Assembly (NCBI GenBank): GCA_036747295.1
Contig: DAIOCN010000011.1
Span: forward strand, 24,664-88,663
Reading direction: 5' to 3'
DNA from: UBA4736 sp002404015
GTDB taxonomy: Bacteria > Chloroflexota > Dormibacteria > Dormibacterales > Dormibacteraceae
Length of the DNA: 64,000 bases
The position numbers and the translations under genes are program-made. Below are positions 1 through 7,464 of the stretch, one piece after another (positions within the stretch are counted from its first letter, which is position 1; each line of letters begins with the position of its first letter). A model generated the notes under the pieces. That model saw only the letters and a program-made list of their open reading frames with translations, made no database searches and was not told where the DNA came from.

Positions 1-61
1 CGTGCCGACCGGAAGCCGGCCGGTGTACTGCCAGGACTGCTTCCAGACCGTCCGGCGCTGA
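1..61 (+). CDS. C-terminal end of a zinc-ribbon protein (partial)
   Basis: Only the last ~19 codons lie in the window, read from base 2 and ending at TGA 59-61. They encode a tail with the pattern RPVYCQDCF followed by a short basic end. This resembles the second CxxC of small 'CxxC-x17-CxxC' zinc-ribbon proteins, in which RPVYC..CF is typical. The rest of the protein is off the edge, so function and full length cannot be judged. Bases 62-125 hold no gene. Confidence 0.5.
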   Translation, partial: VPTGSRPVYCQDCFQTVRR

Positions 62-125
62 CCCGGTCGTCCCTGCGCGTGTAGCGCCCCAGGCGCCAGC
101 GGGCGCCGGCGGTCCGCGCCGGGGG

Positions 126-131
126 CATAAT
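126..131 (+). promoter_or_regulatory. -10 box (CATAAT) of deoC, leaderless type
   Basis: CATAAT ends 9 nt before the deoC ATG. No Shine-Dalgarno sequence lies between them, so the mRNA would start close to the start codon. It fits the pattern seen at many other starts here, although the first base is C rather than T. Confidence 0.45.
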
Positions 132-140
132 CGAGTCCCA

Positions 141-1067
141 ATGGCAACCACGGCGGTCTCCCTCTCCCACCTCGGCTCTCTCATGCGCGGCGTGCGCAGC
201 GTGGACCAGGTGGGAGCCGAGGAGCGCGCGGCCGCCCTGGCGAAGCGCTCGATCAAGAAGGCGTCGAAGCTGTGGGCGCTGGACCTGGCCATACGCTGCA
301 TGGACCTGACCACGCTGGAGGGCGCCGACACGCCGGGCAAGGTCGCCGCGCTGTGCGCGAAGGGGATCAGGCCCCGGCCGGGTGACGCCACGATCCCGTC
401 GGTGGCCGCCATCTGCATCTATCCGGCCATGGTCGCAACCGCGGTCGCCCAGCTTCGCGGGACCGGCGTGAAGGTGGCCTCGGTGGCCACTGCATTCCCG
501 TCCGGCCAGTCGTTCCTGGACGTCAAGGTGGCCGAGACGCGCGAGGCCGTCGCGGCCGGCGCGCACGAGATCGACATGGTGATCGACCGCGGCGCCTTCC
601 TGTCGGGCGACCACCAGAAGGTCTACGACGAGATCGGGGCGGTCCGGGAGGCCTGCGGCGAGGCGCACCTGAAAGTCATCCTGGAGACCGGCGAGCTGGG
701 TACTTACGACAACGTGCGCCGCGCCAGCATCCTGGCGATGGCGGCCGGCGCGGACTTCATCAAGACCTCGACCGGCAAGGTGACGCCGGCTGCCACGCTG
801 CCCGTCAGCCTCGTGATGATGGAGGCGATCCGCGATTTCCAGCGCGAGACCGGCAGGGTGATCGGCTTCAAGCCGGCCGGGGGGATCCGGACCTCCAAGC
901 AGGCGATCGCCTACCTGGTCCTGCTCTACGAGACGCTGGGCCCCGACTGGATGACGTCCGACCTCTTCCGGATCGGGGCCTCCAGCCTGCTCAACGACAC
1001 CCTGATGCAGATCGAGAAGGAGCGGACCGGCGCCTACCAGTCCGCCGACTACTTCACGATCGACTGA
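141..1067 (+). CDS. deoC: Deoxyribose-phosphate aldolase
   Basis: This 308-aa protein cleaves 2-deoxyribose-5-phosphate to glyceraldehyde-3-phosphate and acetaldehyde, the last step of deoxynucleoside breakdown. It is a class I aldolase TIM barrel. FIKTSTGK places the Schiff-base lysine near residue 208, and IGFKPAGGIRT carries the second active-site lysine near 244. EIDMVID around residue 140 is also typical. It is somewhat longer than the ~220-260 aa E. coli-like enzymes, with an extra N-terminal helix region as in the long DeoC form. Two aldehyde dehydrogenase genes follow after 14 bp and could oxidise the acetaldehyde. Deoxynucleoside phosphorolysis genes (deoA, udp) lie about 26 kb away. 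Confidence 0.95.
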   Translation: MATTAVSLSHLGSLMRGVRSVDQVGAEERAAALAKRSIKKASKLWALDLAIRCMDLTTLEGADTPGKVAALCAKGIRPRPGDATIPSVAAICIYPAMVATAVAQLRGTGVKVASVATAFPSGQSFLDVKVAETREAVAAGAHEIDMVIDRGAFLSGDHQKVYDEIGAVREACGEAHLKVILETGELGTYDNVRRASILAMAAGADFIKTSTGKVTPAATLPVSLVMMEAIRDFQRETGRVIGFKPAGGIRTSKQAIAYLVLLYETLGPDWMTSDLFRIGASSLLNDTLMQIEKERTGAYQSADYFTID

Positions 1068-1081
1068 GGCACCCCTGAGAG

Positions 1082-2557
1082 ATGGCGATCGCCAAGCGCC
1101 CACCGCGCGAGCTGACGACCGGCGGACCGTTCGAATACGCGCCCGCGCCGGAGGCCACCGACCACGTCCGGATCGCCGACAGCTACCCGCTCTTCATAGG
1201 CGGCAAGCTGGCGCCCTCGCACTCCAGGAAGCGATTGCCAACCATCAACCCCGCCACCGAGGAGGTGCTCTCCGAGGTCGTCGAGGCCGACGAGGTGGAC
1301 GTGGACCACGCGGTCACGGCGGCGGCCAGGGCGTTCGAGTCCTGGTCCCGCATCTCGCCGGCCCGGCGGGCGCGCTACGTGTTCCGCCTGTCCCGCCTCA
1401 TCCAGGAGCGGGCACGCGAGCTGGCCGTGGTCGAGACCCTGGACGGCGGCAAGCCGATCAAGGAGTCGCGCGACGTGGACATACCGCTGGCCGCGGCCCA
1501 CTTCTTCTACTACGCGGGCTGGGCCGACAAGCTGGAGTGGGCGTTTCCCAACCGGCGGGCGCGGCCGCTCGGGGTGGCCGGCCAGGTGATCCCCTGGAAC
1601 TTCCCGCTGCTGATGCTGGCCTGGAAGATCGCCCCCGCCCTGGCAGCCGGCAACACGGTGGTGCTGAAGCCCGCCGAGACCACACCCCTCACCGCGATGC
1701 TGTTCGCCGACATCTGCATGCAGGCGGACCTGCCCCCGGGGGTCGTCAACATCATCACGGGGGCGGGTCGGACCGGGTCTCTGCTGGTGGCCCACCCCGG
1801 TGTCCGGAAGATCGCCTTCACCGGCTCGACCGAGGTCGGCAAGCTGATCCAGAAGTCCACCGCGGGCAGCGGCAAGCGGCTGACACTGGAGCTGGGCGGC
1901 AAGGCGGCCAACATCGTCTTCGAGGACGCCCCGCTCGACCAGGCGGTCGAAGGCATCATCAACGGCATCTACTTCAACCAGGGGCACGTCTGCTGCGCCG
2001 GCAGCCGGCTGCTGGTACAGGAGTCGATCATGGAGCCGCTGATTGAGAAGCTGAAGCGCCGCATGAGCACTCTCCGGGTGGGCAACCCGCTGGACAAAAA
2101 CACCGACGTGGGCGCCATCAACTCGAAGGCGCAGCTGGAGAAGATCCAGGGCCTGGTCGAATCCGGGATCGAGGAGGGCGCCGAGATCTTCCAGCCTGAG
2201 TGCGAGCTTCCCGACCGCGGCTTCTGGTTCAAGCCAACGGTGTTCACAGGCGTGGCGCAGTCGAACCGGATCGCGCGCGAGGAGATCTTCGGCCCTGTGC
2301 TCTCAGTGCTCAGCTTCCGAACGCCGGAGGAGGCGGTCGAAAAGGCCAACAACACGCCCTTCGGCCTCTCGGCCGGGATCTGGACCGACAAGGGCTCGCG
2401 GATCCTCTGGATGGCGCAGCAGATGCGGGCTGGGGTGGTCTGGGCCAACACCTTCAATCGCTTCGACCCCACCTCACCGTTCGGGGGCTACAAGGAGTCG
2501 GGTTTTGGCCGCGAGGGCGGCCTGCACGGGCTCGCGCCCTACGTGGAGCTGGAGTAG
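1082..2557 (+). CDS. NAD(P)-dependent aldehyde dehydrogenase
   Basis: This is a full-length ALDH superfamily enzyme (491 aa). The cofactor loop FTGSTEVGK, the general-base glutamate in LELGGKA and the nucleophile in NQGHVCCAGSR (Cys ~304) are all present. EEIFGPVL and the C-terminal SPFGGYKESG motif complete the fold. It lies 14 bp after deoC and ends exactly where the next ALDH-like gene begins. This arrangement suggests oxidation of acetaldehyde or another aldehyde from deoxyribose catabolism. The exact substrate cannot be read from the sequence. Confidence 0.93.
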   Translation: MAIAKRPPRELTTGGPFEYAPAPEATDHVRIADSYPLFIGGKLAPSHSRKRLPTINPATEEVLSEVVEADEVDVDHAVTAAARAFESWSRISPARRARYVFRLSRLIQERARELAVVETLDGGKPIKESRDVDIPLAAAHFFYYAGWADKLEWAFPNRRARPLGVAGQVIPWNFPLLMLAWKIAPALAAGNTVVLKPAETTPLTAMLFADICMQADLPPGVVNIITGAGRTGSLLVAHPGVRKIAFTGSTEVGKLIQKSTAGSGKRLTLELGGKAANIVFEDAPLDQAVEGIINGIYFNQGHVCCAGSRLLVQESIMEPLIEKLKRRMSTLRVGNPLDKNTDVGAINSKAQLEKIQGLVESGIEEGAEIFQPECELPDRGFWFKPTVFTGVAQSNRIAREEIFGPVLSVLSFRTPEEAVEKANNTPFGLSAGIWTDKGSRILWMAQQMRAGVVWANTFNRFDPTSPFGGYKESGFGREGGLHGLAPYVELE

Positions 2558-3373
2558 ATGGCGATGGACGTCCGGAAGACCTACAAGATGTACGTCGGCG
2601 GCGAGTTCATCCGCTCGGAGTCGGGCCGCGCCTACCAGCCGGAGGGCGACGTCAACGTTCCCCGCGGCTCCCGGAAGGACCTGCGCGACGCCGTCAAGGC
2701 GGCGCGGGGCGCCTTCGCCGGCTGGTCGGGACGGACCGCGATGAACCGCGCCCAGGTCCTCTACCGCGCGGCCGAGATGCTGGACGGGCGGCGGGCCCAG
2801 TTCGTGGCCCTGCTGGGCGGCGGCCGGGGGGCACGGCGGGAGGTCGAGCAGGCGATCGACACCTGGGTCTACTACGCCGGCTGGATCGACAAGTTGAGCC
2901 AGGTCACGGGGACCGTGAACCCGGTTGCCGGCCCCTACTTCAACTTCACCATTCCCGAGCCGACCGGCGTGGTCGGCGTGGTGGCGCCCGAGTCACCCCG
3001 GCTCCTGGGCCTCGTCCGCCGGCTGGCGCCGGTGCTGTGCGGGGGCAACACCGCGGTGGCGCTGGCGTCGGAGACCCGGCCGCTGCCGGCGCTCACGCTG
3101 GGTGAGGTGCTGGAGACGAGCGACTTCCCGGCCGGCGTTGTGAACATCCTCAGCGGGCAGCGGGCCGAGCTGCTGCCGTGGCTGGCCGCCCACATGGACG
3201 TCAACGCGGTGGACGCGGCCGGCTGCGGCCCCGAGGAGCTTGCGCAGGTGGAGGAGGCGGCCGCCGGTAACCTGAAGCGCGTCGTCAAGACCCGGCCCCG
3301 CGACCAGAGCAGCCCGCTCGCCGTGACGGCCTTCATGGAGATGAAGACCGTCTGGCACCCGATCGGGGTCTAG
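2558..3373 (+). CDS. Truncated ALDH-like protein lacking the catalytic half
   Basis: This 271-aa product starts on the base after the preceding aldehyde dehydrogenase stops. It matches the N-terminal, cofactor-binding half of the ALDH fold: YVGGEFI near the start, WVYYAGWIDKL, then GVVGVVAPESP and CGGNTAVALASE. The second half, with the Cys nucleophile and the EEIFGPV and FGG motifs, is absent. The usual G-S-T cofactor loop is replaced by VDAAGCG. The frame is intact and codon use looks like its neighbours, so this reads as a maintained partner or pseudoenzyme rather than recent decay. It could regulate or hetero-oligomerise with the full ALDH, but that is inference. Confidence 0.8.
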   Translation: MAMDVRKTYKMYVGGEFIRSESGRAYQPEGDVNVPRGSRKDLRDAVKAARGAFAGWSGRTAMNRAQVLYRAAEMLDGRRAQFVALLGGGRGARREVEQAIDTWVYYAGWIDKLSQVTGTVNPVAGPYFNFTIPEPTGVVGVVAPESPRLLGLVRRLAPVLCGGNTAVALASETRPLPALTLGEVLETSDFPAGVVNILSGQRAELLPWLAAHMDVNAVDAAGCGPEELAQVEEAAAGNLKRVVKTRPRDQSSPLAVTAFMEMKTVWHPIGV

Positions 3374-3435
3374 CCCGGGCTGGACAAACTGACAGACTCG
3401 ACGCCGATGGCCGCGGCGCGCTAGCCCCCGCAACA

Positions 3436-3495
3436 CCCGATAGGTCCTCCAAAAGGGATAGGGGGCCCGGCGCAAGGTCCGGAGGTCCTTCCCTG
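3436..3495 (+). repeat. Partial extra copy of the intergenic hairpin element
   Basis: The stretch AGGTCCTCCAAAAGGGA here resembles AAGTCCTCCAGAAAGGGA in the element copy at 3568-3592, about 130 bp further on. It looks like a degenerate local duplication of the 3' half of that element. The 266-bp gap 3374-3639 holds no gene that I can see. Confidence 0.4.
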
Positions 3496-3510
3496 CTAAA
3501 ACTCAGGTAT

Positions 3511-3630
3511 CGCAGGAAGGCCTGGCTCCGCCAGGCCGTCTGGGTCCTGAATTCGTGACGCGTGCCACCCCGGTAAGTCCTCCAGAAAGGGAGGTAGGGT
3601 CCTGGGGAGGAACCGCAGGTTCTTCCCCAG
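3511..3630 (+). repeat. Two-hairpin intergenic element, copy 1
   Basis: The first hairpin (3519-3537) is GGCCTGGC-TCC-GCCAGGCC, an 8-bp perfect stem. The second (3602-3630) is a 13-bp stem, CTGGGGAGGAACC-GCA-GGTTCTTCCCCAG, with one G-T pair. The copy lies between the convergent ALDH-like and infA genes, where the second hairpin could act as a terminator. Related copies lie at 16858-16968, 53116-53213 and 62230-62346. Confidence 0.6.
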
Positions 3631-3639
3631 TAGGGTGCG

Positions 3640-3930
3640 CTAGTCGCGGTAGCGGTAGACGATCCGGCCTCGGCTCAGGTCGTACGGGGAGAGCTCGACG
3701 CGGATCCGGTCGCCGGGTGTGATCCGGATGAAGTAGCGGCGCATGCGGCCGGCGGCGTACGCGATCAGCCGGTGCTCGTTCTCCAGCTCGACCTCGAACA
3801 TCGCGTTGGGGAGGGCCTGGGTGACCACCGCGTCCATCACGACCGGGGCCTCCTTCTCGTCCTCAGGCGCGGCCGCACGCTGCTTCGGCGGCCGGCGGGG
3901 CCCCCTGCGGGGCGTGGAAGACCGTGCCAA
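3640..3930 (-). CDS. infA: Translation initiation factor IF-1 family protein
   Basis: This S1/OB-fold protein binds the ribosomal A site during initiation. Residues ~30-96 match the family closely (ALPNAMFEVELEN, RMRRYFIRITPGDRIRVELS, YDLSRGRIVYRYRD). A basic and proline-rich extension of about 28 residues precedes the domain, whereas typical IF-1 is ~72 aa. The first possible start is TTG at 3928-3930. TAGACT lies 10 nt upstream, and the ATG inside PVVMD would give a near-standard length instead. It stands alone rather than in a ribosomal-protein cluster, so it may be a second IF-1 copy. That cannot be decided from this window. Confidence 0.88.
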   Translation of the reverse strand: MARSSTPRRGPRRPPKQRAAAPEDEKEAPVVMDAVVTQALPNAMFEVELENEHRLIAYAAGRMRRYFIRITPGDRIRVELSPYDLSRGRIVYRYRD

Positions 3931-3974
3931 TACGCGTAAGAGTCTACTTCGAGAGCCTGTCCGGCGAGAAGGGG

Positions 3975-5006
3975 CTACTTTACGTTCTGCACGTAGCGGT
4001 TGTCGTATGACTTCCTGAGGTCGACCGACGCCCAGTCGAGCCGGGGATCCGCCGTCTTCAGCGTGTCGAACACGTTCCCGGGACCGTCCGCCGGCATCAG
4101 GCCATCGGCGCTGAACTGGCCCAGGTCGGCCTTCAACGTGTCCACGAAGCCATGTCTGTCGAGCCCCGCGTAAAAGGTCGCGGGCACGTGGCCGGCGATG
4201 TCGCCGGCGGAGTGCGTGTGGATGTACCTCAGCGCCTTCACTGCCGCTCTGGCCAGGGCCTGGATCGTGCGCGGGTTCTTCGTGATGAAGGCGGGTGACG
4301 CGTAGAGCCCGCCCGTCGGCCAGGTGCCCCCGAAGACATCTCTGCTGCCCTGGGCGCTCCGGGTGTCGTAGAGCGCCTTGGCGTTGCCGCTCTTCTCCAG
4401 CGCCGTGGCGGCCGGCTCGATCGTCACCCCCGCCCAGACCTGGCCGGACTGAATGGCCGAGATGGCCGTTGAGCCGCTGCCGATCGCGACCACCGGGATG
4501 GCGTCGATCGCCAGCCCGTTCCTCTTCAGCAGGTACTTCACCATCTCGTCCGTGGCCGAGAAAGGCAGGGTCACCCCCACCGGGTGGCCGACCAGGTCCT
4601 TGATTGACGCGACCTGGGCCTGGTGCGGCTTGCCCACCATCATGACCAGGGCCGGGTACTCGTCGAAGACCGTGAACATCTGGACGACGTCGCCCAGAAC
4701 CTGGGTGTGGAGGGTCTGTTCGTAAGGCCCGCAGACGACGTCAGCCGACCCGCTCCGGAGCGCTTCCAGCGCCTTGGTGGGAAGCCCGACGTCGTCCAGC
4801 TCGACCGAGAGCCCCGCCTCCCTGTAGTAGCCGAGCTGGTCCGCCAGCGTCAGCGGCAGGTAGCCGATCTGGTTCTGGCCGCCGACGGCGATCTTGAGAG
4901 AGGCTTTCTCTGGCGGGCCGCTCGATGCCGCGGGGGCAGCGCCGCCGCCGGGCCCACCGCAAGCGACCGCGATGACGAGCGCGATCGCCAGGGCCGAGGC
5001 TTTCAG
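3975..5006 (-). CDS. NitT/TauT/THI5-type ABC transporter substrate-binding lipoprotein
   Basis: This is a periplasmic-binding-protein type II of about 343 aa. A hydrophobic signal segment ends in VACGG, a likely lipid-anchored Cys. The body follows the SsuA/NMT1 pattern: IGYLPLTLADQLGYYREAGL, then LRSGSADVVCG, then KDLVGHPVGV. No permease or ATPase gene is adjacent, so the transporter partners are elsewhere. The start is unusual. No ATG, GTG or TTG precedes the signal peptide at a sensible distance. CTG at 5004-5006 overlaps the plsC stop as CTGA and gives a textbook MKAS.. signal. A TTG 16 codons upstream is the alternative. The ligand is unknown; lipid-biosynthesis neighbours give no clear hint. 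Confidence 0.8.
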   Translation of the reverse strand: MKASALAIALVIAVACGGPGGGAAPAASSGPPEKASLKIAVGGQNQIGYLPLTLADQLGYYREAGLSVELDDVGLPTKALEALRSGSADVVCGPYEQTLHTQVLGDVVQMFTVFDEYPALVMMVGKPHQAQVASIKDLVGHPVGVTLPFSATDEMVKYLLKRNGLAIDAIPVVAIGSGSTAISAIQSGQVWAGVTIEPAATALEKSGNAKALYDTRSAQGSRDVFGGTWPTGGLYASPAFITKNPRTIQALARAAVKALRYIHTHSAGDIAGHVPATFYAGLDRHGFVDTLKADLGQFSADGLMPADGPGNVFDTLKTADPRLDWASVDLRKSYDNRYVQNVK

Positions 5007-5830
5007 TCCTCTGAGCTGACCGGGGATCTCGTAGCTCGCCAGGTGTCGATCCAAGTGCCGACGACCTCGGGGTCGCGCGTCCTCTGCGCCAGCGCCTGCA
5101 CGGCTTTCTCGACCCGCCCCGCGAACGCGCGCGACGACTCTGCGCGGCCGGGCATCAGGGGCTTCCCGATCCGGATCGTGGCGGGCGCCGGGAGGGGGAA
5201 CCGGCGACCCTTCGGCATGATCCGGTGCGAGCCGCTCACGTGCATCGGGATGACCGGGCTGCGGGTCTCGGTGGCCAGGTGGCCGACCCCGGGCTTGAAC
5301 TCCTGCAGGCGGCCGTCGGGAGACCGCGTCCCCTCCGGGTACACCAGAAGGTTCCAGCCCGACTTCAAGAGCTGGCTGGAGCTGTTGAGAACGGCCTGCG
5401 GACCGCCCGTCCGCGAGAAGGGAAAGGTGTTCAACCACAGGCTCACAACCCGGCCCAACCAGGGCCGCTTGTACCAGTAGTCGGCGGCCGCCGCCACCAC
5501 CGTCTTCTCCCGGACCCGGTCGGACAGCGCGTACAGCAGCAGCTGGGTGTCGGCGTGGCTGACGTGGTTGGAGGCCAGAAGGGCGGGCCTCTCCAGGTCG
5601 CGCACCCACTCCTCGCCTTCGACGCGGGGGTTGGCCATGAGCCGCGTGAAGGGCAGCGCCAGCCCGTGCTGGACGAACCAGCGCAGGCTCCGGATGGGCT
5701 CCGCGCGAGCCCACCCCAGGTTGCTGGCGCGGTCTGGCACCGCCTCCGCCATATCCGGCCAGCTCCGCGGCCGGGGCCCCTGCCAGTGCCAGCCGCGGCG
5801 CATCGTGGTGAGGTCGTCGAGGAGGCTCAC
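5003..5830 (-). CDS. 1-acyl-sn-glycerol-3-phosphate acyltransferase-like (PlsC family)
   Basis: This LPLAT-superfamily acyltransferase (275 aa) has both core motifs. NHVSHAD (H89-x4-D94) is the catalytic His-Asp pair, and YPEGTRS (~165-170) binds the phosphate. The PlsC family transfers an acyl chain to lysophosphatidate or related acceptors at the inner membrane face. Its ATG overlaps the stop of the LarA-like gene (ATGA), and its own stop overlaps the CTG of the next gene, so translation is probably coupled. With an acyl-CoA reductase upstream, the acceptor could be an alkyl or other unusual glycerolipid precursor; this is inference. Confidence 0.9.
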   Translation of the reverse strand: MSLLDDLTTMRRGWHWQGPRPRSWPDMAEAVPDRASNLGWARAEPIRSLRWFVQHGLALPFTRLMANPRVEGEEWVRDLERPALLASNHVSHADTQLLLYALSDRVREKTVVAAAADYWYKRPWLGRVVSLWLNTFPFSRTGGPQAVLNSSSQLLKSGWNLLVYPEGTRSPDGRLQEFKPGVGHLATETRSPVIPMHVSGSHRIMPKGRRFPLPAPATIRIGKPLMPGRAESSRAFAGRVEKAVQALAQRTRDPEVVGTWIDTWRATRSPVSSED

Positions 5831-7404
5831 CTCACGTCAGCCAGCATCAGGGGCGGCGTGCGGATGTGGGTGACGCTGGGGTAGCGGCCGACCGTCTGCT
5901 CCGCGATCTCAAAGGCGTCCTCCAGGGAGCTGGCGCACTTGAAGCCCAGCCGGTGCACCGTCTCCCGGTCGCCGCCGACCACGACGATGTCGCCCGCGTA
6001 CTGGAGCGCGTGGGCTGCCCAGTACCAGGCGTAGAAGGGATGCACCCCGTGGTAGGCGTGCGACTTCCGGTACAGCTGCCGGTACCAGGGGTCCTCCGCG
6101 AAACGCTGCTCGTAGCGCTCCTCGATCAGGGCTGGATCGGTGGTGTCAGCGAGCACCTCGTCGAAGAAGTCGATGTAGCTGGGATGCTGCACCGAGTCGA
6201 ACTCGTACCGGCAGGGGTGCTCCATGATCACGACCCCGCCCTCACGCACGATCGGCTTGTTCCGGTAGAGGTTGAAGAGGTAGCCCAGCCCCAGGCAGAC
6301 CACAAGGACCGGGTTCAGGATCGAGTTCACGTTGTAGGGCCCCAGGTAGGGCAGCCCCATGGTGACGATGTCCGTCTGGCCGTCCACCTCCACCAGCATC
6401 TGGCGGCGCACGTTCTCCAGCGTCTTTTCGTGCACGACGTCGACCTGGCCGGCGTGGACGCCGGTCATCCCGTAGGGCGCCCGCATCGAGTGGAAGATCG
6501 AGCGCTTGATGCCCGGCGGGGCGACGTCCGTGAGCTGTTTCAGGGCCAGGAAGCTGGCCTGGTCCGTGGCAGTCCAGTCGGTCTCCCGCTTCTGCATGAA
6601 GTTGGCGACCGTCGGGAAGGAGTGGTTGTTGACGCTGGTCTCGATGTGGAAGACGCGCACCGTGTCCTCGATCAGCTGGCCCTGTCGGATACAGGCGTGG
6701 TGGAGCGCCGAGTCGGGCGGGTTCATGTAGGACCGGGAGCCCAGCAGCGTCTTGACGTTGTGGTGGGGGCGCACGCTGCGGTAGCTGCCCAGGCCGGTGG
6801 CCATCGACTTGTGGCCGCCGTCCATCGGCACCAGCGTCAGGTTGACGTAGACGACCAGGTCGGACTCGACCGCTCTCCGGCTCAGCGTCACCTCCTCCCC
6901 ATTCGCGGTCTTGCCTATCAAGACGTTGCCCTCCGGGTCCTCGCCGTCGTGGTTGTAGAGCCGGTCCGGCCAGAAGGTGGTGAAGATGCGGTCGCCCACG
7001 ATGTGGCGGATCTCGTCGGCCGTCATCCGCCGGTGCAGGGAGTTGGCCGCGATCAGCTGAATGTCCTCGACGCCGGCCTCCGCCGCCAGCTCGACCACCT
7101 CCTCCATGACCAGCTGGCGCACATCGGGCGCGGCCATCGGGGGCAGCGGAAGGGAGATGTCGTCGAAGGCGATCGTCAGCTTCATGCCGGCCCGCAGCAG
7201 CGACTTCAGCGGGTCGTCGTCCAGCGGCTTGGCGAGGGCGCGGCGGATGGCGCGCTCGGCGTGCACGATCGGTTCGATGGGGTCGGGCGGGTAAAGGATT
7301 CGGCTGCCTAGGGGCAGCCTCTCCAGGCGCATGCCCTCGCCGAAGTGGAACATCGTGGGAGGTGTGTTGCGGTCGACCTCGATGACGGCGCCCGGCCTTC
7401 CCAT
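5827..7404 (-). CDS. LarA-like (DUF2088) nickel-pincer racemase/epimerase family protein
   Basis: This 525-aa protein carries the lactate racemase N-terminal domain signature: IAFDDISLPLPP (~79-89), matching the family's substrate-loop motif, and NSLHRRMTADE (~121-131), matching the conserved xLHRxM stretch with a cofactor-site His. LarA enzymes use a nickel-pincer nucleotide to racemise 2-hydroxyacids or epimerise sugars. No larB, larC or larE cofactor genes are in the window. The protein is ~100 aa longer than typical LarA. It is embedded between alcohol dehydrogenase and plsC in one transcription unit, so it may act on a hydroxyacyl or hydroxyacid intermediate of that pathway. The substrate is unknown. 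Confidence 0.75.
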   Translation of the reverse strand: MGRPGAVIEVDRNTPPTMFHFGEGMRLERLPLGSRILYPPDPIEPIVHAERAIRRALAKPLDDDPLKSLLRAGMKLTIAFDDISLPLPPMAAPDVRQLVMEEVVELAAEAGVEDIQLIAANSLHRRMTADEIRHIVGDRIFTTFWPDRLYNHDGEDPEGNVLIGKTANGEEVTLSRRAVESDLVVYVNLTLVPMDGGHKSMATGLGSYRSVRPHHNVKTLLGSRSYMNPPDSALHHACIRQGQLIEDTVRVFHIETSVNNHSFPTVANFMQKRETDWTATDQASFLALKQLTDVAPPGIKRSIFHSMRAPYGMTGVHAGQVDVVHEKTLENVRRQMLVEVDGQTDIVTMGLPYLGPYNVNSILNPVLVVCLGLGYLFNLYRNKPIVREGGVVIMEHPCRYEFDSVQHPSYIDFFDEVLADTTDPALIEERYEQRFAEDPWYRQLYRKSHAYHGVHPFYAWYWAAHALQYAGDIVVVGGDRETVHRLGFKCASSLEDAFEIAEQTVGRYPSVTHIRTPPLMLADVR

Positions 7405-7414
7405 CAGTTGGGGT

Positions 7415-7442
7415 CCCCGAAAAATCGCCTGATTTTTTGGGG
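7415..7442. other. AT-rich hairpin within the reductase/LarA operon
   Basis: A 12-bp stem, CCCCGAAAAATC with GATTTTTTGGGG (one G-T pair) and loop GCCT, sits in the 60-bp gap between the alcohol dehydrogenase stop and the LarA-like start. It could be an attenuator, a processing site or an RNA stabiliser. No run of T follows on either strand, so a standard terminator is doubtful. Confidence 0.5.
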
Positions 7443-7464
7443 TGACATCAGCGGCTGATCTCTC

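Noticed and set aside
2200..3105. A second open frame covering the junction of the two ALDH genes
   Set aside because: It crosses both genes out of frame and its product has no ALDH or other motif; both real genes have complete starts and stops.
5007..5714. Upstream extension of the binding lipoprotein to an ATG at 5714
   Set aside because: That part lies inside plsC in another frame and is Pro/Arg/Gly-rich. The lipoprotein signal peptide begins at the CTG near 5006.
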